From positions 1 to 10,378 of the forward strand of contig DAIDJC010000101.1 in assembly GCA_027451565.1 (NCBI GenBank): a stretch of 10,378 nt of DNA, written 5' to 3'. The notes below the pieces were generated by a model that worked only from the letters and a program-made list of their open reading frames with translations, searched no databases and had not been told where the DNA came from. A program made the translations under genes and the position numbers. Shown here one piece after another: positions 1-5,267 of this stretch. The first letter of the stretch is position 1. Each line of letters opens with the position of its first letter. The DNA comes from Limisphaerales bacterium. Its GTDB lineage: Bacteria > Verrucomicrobiota > Verrucomicrobiia > Limisphaerales > UBA11358.

Positions 1-21
1 ATGGCATTCTTGCGGGATGCA
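1..21. repeat. Left copy of a 21-bp direct repeat flanking the toxin-antitoxin block
   Basis: The first 21 bases (beginning ATGGCATTCTTGCGGG and ending ATGCA) recur exactly and in the same orientation at 1466-1486. The two copies diverge at the next base to the right. The left boundary cannot be judged because the window begins here, so the true repeat may be longer. The arms bracket the small ORF, the RES toxin, the antitoxin and an ATPase-like fragment. A chance 21-bp match within 1.5 kb is very unlikely. The repeat could be an attachment or target-site duplication, or two members of an interspersed intergenic repeat family. Confidence 0.85.
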
Positions 22-65
22 GCCCCAACCCGCCCCCGCCCAAGCCGACTTGATTTAAAAACAGG

Positions 66-94
66 TTGCCAAATGGTTGACACATGGATTTCAT
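66..94 (+). promoter_or_regulatory. Weak candidate promoter for the small ORF and RES toxin
   Basis: TTGCCA at 66-71 (5 of 6 to the sigma-70 -35 consensus) is followed after 17 bp by TTTCAT at 89-94 (4 of 6 to the -10). Transcription would then begin near 101, almost on the ATG at 102. A separate TTGACA at 77-82 has no acceptable -10 box 16-18 bp downstream. The assignment rests only on consensus matching and is weak. Confidence 0.25.
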
Positions 95-281
95 TATTCA
101 CATGGGCAAAACGTTGACCAAGGCTGCGCCGGTAAAGGCGGAACTGGTGACTTTGCGCGACCGACTGGCGCACTTCCGCCAGCAGCACAAGGCGTGGAAC
201 GCCCCCGGCCATCGCCTCCGTATCGCGCTGGACAAACTCCGCACCCTGGACCGCGTCCGCACCATCGAAAGCCACGCATGA
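84..281 (+). CDS. Small unrecognised protein coupled to the RES toxin gene
   Basis: This is a 65-codon frame whose stop overlaps the start of the RES toxin gene in an ATGA arrangement at 278-281, typical of translational coupling. I do not recognise the family. The product is basic, with no visible membrane segment, signal peptide or Cys motif. Its middle (LRDRLAHFRQQHKAW, then LRIALDKLRTLD) looks alpha-helical and amphipathic. The start is uncertain. ATG 84 gives 65 residues and ATG 102 gives 59, while GTG 147 is also in frame, and none has a good Shine-Dalgarno sequence. If the weak promoter at 66-94 is real, ATG 102 is the more likely start. By position it could be a third component of the toxin-antitoxin module, a leader that couples translation, or a spurious frame. 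The exact overlap with the toxin start is the main argument that it is translated. Confidence 0.5.
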   Translation: MDFIIHMGKTLTKAAPVKAELVTLRDRLAHFRQQHKAWNAPGHRLRIALDKLRTLDRVRTIESHA

Positions 282-880
282 GCGCCGTCATCCATCGTCA
301 TCCCCGTTTCGCGGAATTGCGCGACCTGTTCCGCGCGCATCCCGAATGGTTCGGCGCATGGCATGGCACGCTGTTCCGTTTTCAGACCGTGGATTTTCCA
401 ACCTCCAAAGACATCTTGAGCGGCAAGGGCGCGTCGTGGCGGGGTGGTCGCTGGAATTCGCCCGGCATCGCCACGCTTTACGGCAGCACCACGGACAACG
501 CGGCGCTGGAAGAATGCAAAGCCCATGACCGCTATTACGGCGTGCAAACCAAATGTCCGCGATTGCTCGTCGCCATCGAGTCGCAACTGACGCGGATGCT
601 CGACCTGACCGCGCACGCCACCCGGCGTGCGATGGGCGTGACGCTGGCCGAACTCGGCGCGGAAGATTGGCGCAAGTTGCAGGCCGCTGGAAATGAAAGT
701 TTCACTCAGGCGATTGGCCGTGCCGTGGCCGCCGTCGGTGGCAGCGGTCTGTTGTCCCGTTCCGCCGCCGTGCCGCGCGGCGTCAACGTGGCGATTTTTC
801 CCGGCGTATGCGCCGCCGACCATCTGGAGGTGGTGGACGGCGCGAAGCTCAAGAAATTGGGTGTGAAAACGAAGGCGTGA
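278..880 (+). CDS. RES-domain toxin (NAD+-targeting type II toxin family)
   Basis: This is a 200-residue protein, the usual size for stand-alone RES toxins. The family signature is visible in order: an Arg in LFRF (R34), the GGRWNSPG block (R58), LY at Y68, the Glu of AALEE (E78), and a late Ser in the SRSAAVP segment (S162) followed by NVAIFP. Characterised RES toxins such as MbcT degrade NAD+, and ParT ADP-ribosylates a host enzyme. They share an ADP-ribosyltransferase-like fold and are neutralised by Xre/MbcA/ParS antitoxins. The ATG at 278 was chosen because it overlaps the stop of the preceding small ORF; the same frame is open upstream to 77 but that stretch is out of register with the family. 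The cognate antitoxin lies 53 bp downstream instead of upstream. The family call is firm; the exact reaction (NAD+ breakdown or target modification) is not visible in the sequence. Confidence 0.9.
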   Translation: MSAVIHRHPRFAELRDLFRAHPEWFGAWHGTLFRFQTVDFPTSKDILSGKGASWRGGRWNSPGIATLYGSTTDNAALEECKAHDRYYGVQTKCPRLLVAIESQLTRMLDLTAHATRRAMGVTLAELGAEDWRKLQAAGNESFTQAIGRAVAAVGGSGLLSRSAAVPRGVNVAIFPGVCAADHLEVVDGAKLKKLGVKTKA

Positions 881-890
881 AAATAAGGGG

Positions 891-919
891 TTGACACCTG
901 CAATAATGCATGTTATTAT
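891..919 (+). promoter_or_regulatory. Near-consensus sigma-70 promoter for the antitoxin gene
   Basis: TTGACA at 891-896 is a perfect -35 box. It is followed by a 17-bp spacer and TATTAT at 914-919 (5 of 6 to the -10). Transcription should begin near 926, giving a leader of only about 8 nt before the ATG at 934. This would give the antitoxin its own strong transcript, separate from the toxin gene, as expected if the antitoxin must be in excess. Confidence 0.7.
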
Positions 920-924
920 GCAGG
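897..924. promoter_or_regulatory. Interrupted palindrome overlapping the antitoxin promoter (candidate operator)
   Basis: The left arm CCTGCA(A)TAAT and the right arm ATTATGCAGG are inverted repeats of 10 bp, with a one-base bulge in the left arm and a short GCATGTT centre. The palindrome spans the spacer and the -10 box of the promoter at 891-919. An Xre-type antitoxin binding here would block RNA polymerase, which is the usual autoregulation in this family. The dyad is seen directly; its use as an operator is inference. Confidence 0.55.
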
Positions 925-933
925 CAAAAGTAT

Positions 934-1338
934 ATGCCAGTCATTGCTAAAAAATTCAAGGCCGCGCATCCGGCGTTGAACACGTTCCGCTTCAGCCACC
1001 GGGGCGCGAAGGATTACGCCGGTCTGTTGCAGCATTATCGCATGACGTTCAATATGCCCCAGCCCATCGTGGTGCGGCTGACGGGTTTCTCGCCGCGTTC
1101 GGTCGCCAAGTGGAGCGAGGGGATTTTGCCCTCACCCAAACAGGAAAAGGCGCTGGTCGAAATGGATCGTCTGCTAGACGCGCTCGCGCGCGTCATGAAA
1201 CCCGCGCAGGTGGGTCAATGGCTGAAGTCGCCCAACCAGGCGTTCGACGGCTCGACGCCGTTGCAAATCGTGGAGCGTGGTGAGATTGACCGCCTCTGGC
1301 ACATGTTGTTTGACTTGGAATCCGGCCAGCCGGGTTAG
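934..1338 (+). CDS. MbcA/ParS/Xre-type antitoxin with DUF2384 toxin-binding domain
   Basis: The 134-residue product is the expected partner of the RES toxin. Residues about 42-62 (PQPIVVRLTGFSPRSVAKW) form a Xre-like helix-turn-helix. Residues about 88-131 match the C-terminal toxin-binding domain: MKPAQVGQWLKSPNQAFDG, then TPLQIVERGEIDRL and a final Gly. The start at ATG 934 (MPVIAKKF) is preferred. The in-frame upstream ATG at 910 lies between the -35 and -10 boxes, so it would not be in the mRNA made from the adjacent promoter. In this family the antitoxin covers the toxin active site with its C-terminal end and represses its own operon through the HTH. Placing the antitoxin after the toxin, behind its own promoter, is unusual. 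Confidence 0.88.
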   Translation: MPVIAKKFKAAHPALNTFRFSHRGAKDYAGLLQHYRMTFNMPQPIVVRLTGFSPRSVAKWSEGILPSPKQEKALVEMDRLLDALARVMKPAQVGQWLKSPNQAFDGSTPLQIVERGEIDRLWHMLFDLESGQPG

Positions 1339-1356
1339 CCTCGTTAAGGGCCAGGG

Positions 1357-1419
1357 ATGAAGCTCACCCAGATTCAACTCCGGGATTTCCGCGCCTTTGC
1401 CGGCGGGTTGGCCTTTTGA
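1357..1419 (+). pseudogene. Truncated 5' end of a RecF/SMC-like ATPase gene
   Basis: ATG 1357 opens a 20-codon frame beginning MKLTQIQLRDFRAF and then hits a TGA. That opening strongly resembles the first beta strands of RecF/SMC-type AAA ATPases, which typically start with an L-x-x-I-x-L-x-N/D-F-R-x-F pattern just ahead of the Walker A loop. No Walker A motif follows in any frame before the 21-bp repeat, so the rest of the gene is absent. AAGGG at 1346-1350, 6 nt before the ATG, is one of the better Shine-Dalgarno matches in the window. It may be a remnant left by a deletion or recombination near the repeat. A chance short ORF is the alternative, since the evidence rests on about 14 residues. 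Confidence 0.4.
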
Positions 1420-1465
1420 ATGTATCCATCCCCCGGAACCCCGTCTAGTCTGGAGGCCGTGGAGC

Positions 1466-1486
1466 ATGGCATTCTTGCGGGATGCA
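1466..1486. repeat. Right copy of the 21-bp direct repeat
   Basis: This copy is identical to bases 1-21 and in the same orientation. It follows GGCCGTGGAGC and is itself followed by unrelated sequence. GCAT at 1464-1467 and ATGC at 1482-1485 could pair as the outer ends of an imperfect hairpin, a feature seen in many dispersed intergenic repeats. The distance between the starts of the two copies is 1465 bp. Confidence 0.85.
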
Positions 1487-1677
1487 AACTCATCTCATAC
1501 GAATGCAATCGAATGCGGCCCAGCGTGAAAGGATGAAAGGATTGTGACCGCCTGCCGGTAATCTTCGCTGACCCAAACGCAGTCCGCCCGCCACGCCCGT
1601 GAACGGCAATATTTTATTTTCACCCGGGATGGCTTTGGGTAATCTGCCCTTCCTTGACAGCAGACCCCTGATCTTTC

Positions 1678-2742
1678 GTGACGGATTTATTGAACAATTT
1701 TCTGGAGCGGACCCGCCAAGCCAAGAAAGTCATGGTGTTGGATTTGGGGTTCCTGGGCGATACCATCCACTTGTTGCCCGCGCTGTGGATGGTGCGGCAG
1801 GCGTACCCCAAGGCAGAACTCCACGTTGCCGTGGCTTCGCATGTGGTTTCGGTCATGGATTGTGTCCCGTGGGTGAATCAGGTCTGGGGTTACATGCGGT
1901 ACCCCCGCCATGCCACCCTGCGTGAAAACTGGCGGATGGTCCGCCGGTTGCGCCGGGAGAAATTCGACGTGGTGATCAACCTCAACGGGTCGGACCGCTC
2001 CAGTTGGCTGACTTTTTTAAGCGGGGCGCGGGAGCGCCTGGGCCGCATGCCGGATGATGGCGGACCGCTGTTTTGGAAGCGGATGTTTACGGCTCACGTG
2101 AGCCATCCCAGTGACCGGGAACCCCTTTACAAGCAACGCTGCCAGTGCCTGCTCCAGGCGGGATTTCCGGCCACCCCGGTCGGGTTCCATGTTTCCATTC
2201 CCCTCTCGGCCCTGGATGGGGTGGACATCCGGCAATCGGAAGCAGGCGCCTACCTGCACATCAGCCCATTCACCACTGCGGACCACAAGGAATTGCCGCC
2301 CGCGCAAATAGCCGGACTGATCGCTGCGCTGGCGCAGGCGCATCCGCGTCTAAAAATCGTCCTTTCCTGCGGCTCTTCACCGCGTGAACTGGCCAAATTG
2401 AAGGCCCTGTTGCCCCTGCTCCATGCCCCTCCGTGGCGGGTGTTTCCCGGCAACTTGAATCTCCTGCAACTGGCTGCGGTCATCCGTCATGCCGCCCTCC
2501 ATTTGTGCGGAGATACCGGCACCTTGCACCTGGCGGTGGCCGCAGGCACTCCCGTGCTTGCCTGGTTCTGGCCCAACCCATCCATGAAAATCTGGCTCCC
2601 GGACCAGGGACCCTGCAGCGTGGTCACCGGATCCAATCTCCCGGGCCAGCCCTTTCTCAACGGTATTTCAACCGATTCCCTGGTTCAAATGAGCCGGAAC
2701 TTGCTTGCCGCCCGACAAACTGAAAAAATGCAGCTCCCTTGA
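1678..2742 (+). CDS. Family 9 glycosyltransferase (ADP-heptose:LPS heptosyltransferase-like)
   Basis: The 354-residue product has the two-domain GT-B layout of GT9 enzymes, which transfer heptose from ADP-heptose to the LPS inner core at the cytoplasmic face of the inner membrane. The N-terminal strand and glycine loop read MVLDLGFLGDTIH (residues 19-31). The C-terminal nucleotide-sugar site reads CGDTGTLHLAVAAGTP (about 277-292), the family hallmark. The start is GTG 1678, which leaves 18 residues before the first strand. No strong Shine-Dalgarno sequence is present, and an internal ATG at 1732 would cut into the first strand. It heads an operon with the next two genes: its stop and the next ATG are 2 nt apart. 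Several GT9 members use other sugars, so heptose is probable but not proven. Confidence 0.85.
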   Translation: MTDLLNNFLERTRQAKKVMVLDLGFLGDTIHLLPALWMVRQAYPKAELHVAVASHVVSVMDCVPWVNQVWGYMRYPRHATLRENWRMVRRLRREKFDVVINLNGSDRSSWLTFLSGARERLGRMPDDGGPLFWKRMFTAHVSHPSDREPLYKQRCQCLLQAGFPATPVGFHVSIPLSALDGVDIRQSEAGAYLHISPFTTADHKELPPAQIAGLIAALAQAHPRLKIVLSCGSSPRELAKLKALLPLLHAPPWRVFPGNLNLLQLAAVIRHAALHLCGDTGTLHLAVAAGTPVLAWFWPNPSMKIWLPDQGPCSVVTGSNLPGQPFLNGISTDSLVQMSRNLLAARQTEKMQLP

Positions 2743-2744
2743 TC

Positions 2745-3527
2745 ATGGGCAAAAAATTACCGGTTTCCGTCTGTCTCGTCGCCTCCAATGAAGGCCGCCG
2801 AATCGGCCGCGCCCTGGATGGTGTCAAAGATTGGGCGGGCGAAATCGTGGTTCTCCTCAATCATGACGTTCAAGATGACACGGAAACCGTGGCGCAAAAT
2901 TGCGGGGCAAGGACGTTTCGCGAGCCTTGGAAGGGATTCATTGGGCAAAAGAATTCCGTGCTTGATAAGTGCACCCAGCCGTGGGTTTTGAACCTGGACG
3001 CCGATGAGGTGCTGTCTGACGACCTGAAGCGGGAAATACACGCCCTGCTCCAGTCCGGCTCCCCGGCCCATGACGCCTACGAATTCCCCCGCTGCACACG
3101 GTACTGCGGACGCTGGATCCGGCATGGAGACTGGTACCCGGACCGGGTTCAACGACTCTGGCGCCGCGGCCAGGCACGCTGGACAGGCTTGGAACCCCAC
3201 GCACGACTCGAAGTCCGGGGCACTCTGGGCCGTTTGAAATCAGACCTGCTCCACTATACCAACGACAGCATTGCCCACCACCTCTCCAAAATCGCGCCTT
3301 ACCACGCCGACTTCATCCAGCAACAGATCGCCCGCGGCAGGCCGGTGAATGGTTTCGAATTGGTCATGCGTCCGGCATGGCGGTTTTTCCGCGCCTATAT
3401 CCTGAGATGCGGCTTTTTGGATGGCTGGCAGGGCTATTACATCGCCCGGTTCAACAGCTTTTCCACTCTCACCAAGTATGCCATGACCCTTGAGGCGCGG
3501 GCCCGTCTTAAAGCCAGCCATCCATGA
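2745..3527 (+). CDS. Family 2 glycosyltransferase, WaaE/KdtX-like
   Basis: The 260-residue GT-A enzyme has the profile of WaaE/KdtX-type transferases, which add a hexose (beta-1,4-glucose in characterised cases) to inner-core heptose. The first strand is SVCLVASNEGRRIGRAL (residues 8-24). The family-typical block GFIGQKNSVLDKCTQPWVLNLDADE runs through residues 64-88, with the metal-binding DADE at 85-88. A Trp- and Arg-rich acceptor region (RYCGRWIRHGDWYPDRVQRLWRR) follows. ATG 2745 is preferred over the in-frame TTG 2739, which overlaps the previous stop. The gene starts 2 nt after the GT9 gene and overlaps the next gene by ATGA, so the three are surely cotranscribed. Pairing with a heptosyltransferase supports an LPS core role. 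Confidence 0.85.
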   Translation: MGKKLPVSVCLVASNEGRRIGRALDGVKDWAGEIVVLLNHDVQDDTETVAQNCGARTFREPWKGFIGQKNSVLDKCTQPWVLNLDADEVLSDDLKREIHALLQSGSPAHDAYEFPRCTRYCGRWIRHGDWYPDRVQRLWRRGQARWTGLEPHARLEVRGTLGRLKSDLLHYTNDSIAHHLSKIAPYHADFIQQQIARGRPVNGFELVMRPAWRFFRAYILRCGFLDGWQGYYIARFNSFSTLTKYAMTLEARARLKASHP

Positions 3528-4330
3528 AGGTCTCCCTCGTCATCAGCACTTTCAACCAAGTCCAGTCCCTGGACAAGGTCCTCCAGGGCGTGCTGCTGCA
3601 AACCCGTGTGCCAGACGAAATCCTCATTGCCGACGATGGTTCTGACCCGCCCACCGCAGACTTGATCCAAAAATTTGCCGCTCATGCCCGGACTCCCCTG
3701 CATCATGTCTGGCAACCTCACCAGGGCTTTCGCAAAACCATTATTCTAAACCAGACCCTGGCCAGGTCCCGGGGCGAATACCTCATTTTCACTGATGGCG
3801 ACTGCGTGCCCCACCCGCGCTTTGTTGAGGACCATGTGGCTCTGGCCGAACGCGGTTTCTGGGTCCAGGGCCGGCGTTGCTTTGTGCTGGAACCGCATGT
3901 GCCCGCTTTTTCCCCCGGCCTCATCCCTCCCTGGCGATGGATGCTTGCCGGCCGGATCAGCGGCGCGGCCAAAGGCATCCGCCTTCCCTGTCCTCTTGTC
4001 CGGCGGGATACCCGCCAGCGTGGAATCATTGGCTGCAACATGGCTTTCTGGCGCGATGACCTCCTCGCCATCAACGGCTACGATGAAGATTACTCGGGAT
4101 GGGGGACGGGCGAGGATTCAGACGTGGGCTCGCGGCTATATCACCTCGGCAGGATGCGAAAATTTGTTTATGGTCGGGCCATTATTTTTCATTTAAACCA
4201 TCCACCGGCGCCCAAAGGCCATCACTCCGCGAGCCTTGAAAAGCTTCAGGAGACGCTCCGGTCCCGCAAAATCCGCTGTCTCAACGGCGTGGACAGGCAT
4301 TTGAACGCTCAAAATCCCGCACCAGGTTGA
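3524..4330 (+). CDS. Family 2 glycosyltransferase with GT7-like C-terminal motif
   Basis: The 268-residue GT-A enzyme opens with MKVSLVISTFNQ and has the nucleotide-binding ADDGS at 36-40. The metal-binding DxD lies in TDGDC (90-94). The C-terminal half carries GCNMAFWR (170-177) and NGYDEDYSGWGTGEDSD (184-200). This resembles the acceptor/catalytic motif of the galactosyltransferase C-terminal (GT7C) domain, in which the Glu-Asp pair is catalytic. Bacterial proteins of this build are common in LPS and capsule clusters. The donor cannot be read from the sequence. The start overlaps the stop of the preceding GT2 (ATGA at 3524-3527), implying translational coupling. The gene is the last of its operon; the next gene is convergent. 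Confidence 0.85.
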   Translation: MKVSLVISTFNQVQSLDKVLQGVLLQTRVPDEILIADDGSDPPTADLIQKFAAHARTPLHHVWQPHQGFRKTIILNQTLARSRGEYLIFTDGDCVPHPRFVEDHVALAERGFWVQGRRCFVLEPHVPAFSPGLIPPWRWMLAGRISGAAKGIRLPCPLVRRDTRQRGIIGCNMAFWRDDLLAINGYDEDYSGWGTGEDSDVGSRLYHLGRMRKFVYGRAIIFHLNHPPAPKGHHSASLEKLQETLRSRKIRCLNGVDRHLNAQNPAPG

Positions 4331-4331
4331 G

Positions 4332-4379
4332 CCGCATCCGTTCTGTTTCATCAACCACCAGGGATCGCCAGGGATGCGG
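4332..4379. repeat. Inverted repeat between convergent genes
   Basis: CCGCATCC (4332-4339) and GGATGCGG (4372-4379) form a perfect 8-bp inverted repeat with a 32-nt loop, starting right after the stop of the GT2 gene. The loop and right arm also contain a short tandem duplication (CCAGGGATCG then CCAGGGATGC, about 4358-4377). There is no T run after it, so it is not a classical terminator, though it could fold at the end of the mRNA. Confidence 0.4.
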
Positions 4380-4442
4380 TCGTGGGCTGTTGAATCCGAA
4401 AAACAAAATTCAAAAGGCCAATCTGCCCCAACCCACCTGTCA

Positions 4443-4457
4443 GCCTGGTTTCCAGGC
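4443..4457. terminator. Small hairpin just past the end of the minus-strand FkbM gene
   Basis: GCCTGG, TTT, CCAGGC forms a 6-bp perfect stem with a 3-nt loop, 7 nt beyond the stop codon of the minus-strand methyltransferase gene. It lies in the 133-bp gap between convergent genes, where a bidirectional terminator would be expected. Neither strand has a following T run, so intrinsic termination is doubtful. Confidence 0.3.
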
Positions 4458-4463
4458 CCGGGA

Positions 4464-5147
4464 TCAGGCTTCAGGCATGAAAAACCGGGTGTGGCGGGAG
4501 GTTATCACCGTCCGGTATCCCACACCGGATAAAAACTGGCACACCGGGCTGTCCTGAATTTTTTGGAAATCCTCCACTGCCAGCAATCTTGGCCGGTACC
4601 GCGCCCAGTCGTTGGAGCGCAGCACATTCAGATCGTGTCCCTCCGTGTCTATGGTCATGAAATCAATTTTGCGCCCCTCTTGAAAATGCTCCGACAGGAT
4701 GGCCTTCAAAGTCCGGCAACGCACCTCGAGAGTGCGCAGCAGCGTGCCGCCCTCCCCGCTCGCGGCGCCGGCCCCGGCCAGCCGGTTGGTCTCTCCCGCA
4801 CGCATGATTTCAAAGTTTTGCACCCCCTCCTCATCGCTCACGGCGCATTCCAGCACCACATCGCCGGGACGTCGTCGTCGAAAAAGCGTCACCACTTCCG
4901 GAACCGGCTCCACCACCACCCCGCGCCATCCCATGCGATAAAACAAATACGTGTTGGATATGCTCACCGGGTGAAAGGCCCCCACCTCCACATAGGTCCC
5001 CTTTTCTTCTGGAAGCAACGCCCGGGCAATCACATCCTCGCCCTCCTGCGCGTAGGTGAATTTGAGGCGCTTCCATTCCTGCTGCGTCACCCCGGCTTCA
5101 CGGCGCGACAGGGTGGCCAAAAGTTGGCGGCGAAAGCTGAATCCCAT
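4464..5147 (-). CDS. FkbM-family SAM-dependent methyltransferase
   Basis: The 227-residue product matches the FkbM family, class I methyltransferases that O-methylate sugars or polyketides. YAQEGEDVIARALL (32-45) precedes the SAM-binding motif I YVEVGAFHP (52-60). SNTYLFYRMGWRGVVVEP (64-81) is the typical motif II region with an acidic Glu for the SAM ribose. DFMTIDTEGHDLNVL (about 161-175) is the conserved D-x-E-G block. It reads against the surrounding glycosyltransferases and is convergent with the GT2 at 3524 and divergent from the GT10 gene. A likely role is capping or decorating a glycan residue with a methyl group. The ATG at 5147 has AGGA about 10 nt upstream. The methyl acceptor is unknown. 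Confidence 0.87.
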   Translation of the reverse strand: MGFSFRRQLLATLSRREAGVTQQEWKRLKFTYAQEGEDVIARALLPEEKGTYVEVGAFHPVSISNTYLFYRMGWRGVVVEPVPEVVTLFRRRRPGDVVLECAVSDEEGVQNFEIMRAGETNRLAGAGAASGEGGTLLRTLEVRCRTLKAILSEHFQEGRKIDFMTIDTEGHDLNVLRSNDWARYRPRLLAVEDFQKIQDSPVCQFLSGVGYRTVITSRHTRFFMPEA

Positions 5148-5156
5148 GCGGCCGCC

Positions 5157-5185
5157 ATCCTAACCGCATGCATGCGCATCGTCAA
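5157..5185 (-). promoter_or_regulatory. Candidate promoter for the minus-strand FkbM gene
   Basis: On the minus strand TTGACG (5185-5180) and TAGGAT (5162-5157) are separated by exactly 17 bp; they match the -35 box in 5 of 6 positions and the -10 box in 4 of 6. The start codon lies 9 nt past the -10, so the leader would be very short. The spacer contains a perfect 12-bp palindrome, CGCATGCATGCG (5165-5176), which could be a protein-binding site. The AGGA that could serve as Shine-Dalgarno overlaps the -10, so only one of the two uses can be right. Confidence 0.35.
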
Positions 5186-5267
5186 TCCGCCCGCTGGTTT
5201 CCAAGCAATAAACTTGAATTCCAACCCGTTTTGCGCCATTGTGACGCGTCGTCAGGCCGCGCCCAGA

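Larger units (their letters stand above)
1339..1677. other. Gene-poor spacer between the toxin-antitoxin block and the glycan cluster
   Basis: This 339-bp stretch holds the short ATPase-like remnant (1357-1419), the right 21-bp repeat (1466-1486) and about 190 bp with no convincing gene. Within the latter are a tandem 8-bp repeat (TGAAAGGA twice, near 1529-1545), an AT-rich patch (1607-1620) and a TTGACA at 1654-1659 that lacks a matching -10 box. I see no clear terminator and no tRNA or other RNA gene. Confidence 0.5.

Noticed and set aside
77..277. N-terminal extension of the RES frame from a TTG at 77
   Set aside because: The added residues are Pro/Gly/Arg-rich with no domain character. 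The ATG at 278 with ATGA overlap gives a protein of normal family length.
98..823. 241-codon minus-strand frame opposite the RES toxin
   Set aside because: It is antisense to a protein with a full RES signature and shows no recognisable domain.
1599..1628. GTGAA...TTCAC inverted repeat around the AT-rich patch upstream of the first GT9 gene
   Set aside because: The stem is 5 bp with a 15-nt loop, and I found no -35/-10 pair in the right spacing, so neither a terminator nor a promoter can be supported.
4563..5267. 235-codon upstream extension of the GT10 frame
   Set aside because: This part is antisense to the FkbM gene and has no fucosyltransferase-like sequence; the GT10 homology begins at ATG 5268.
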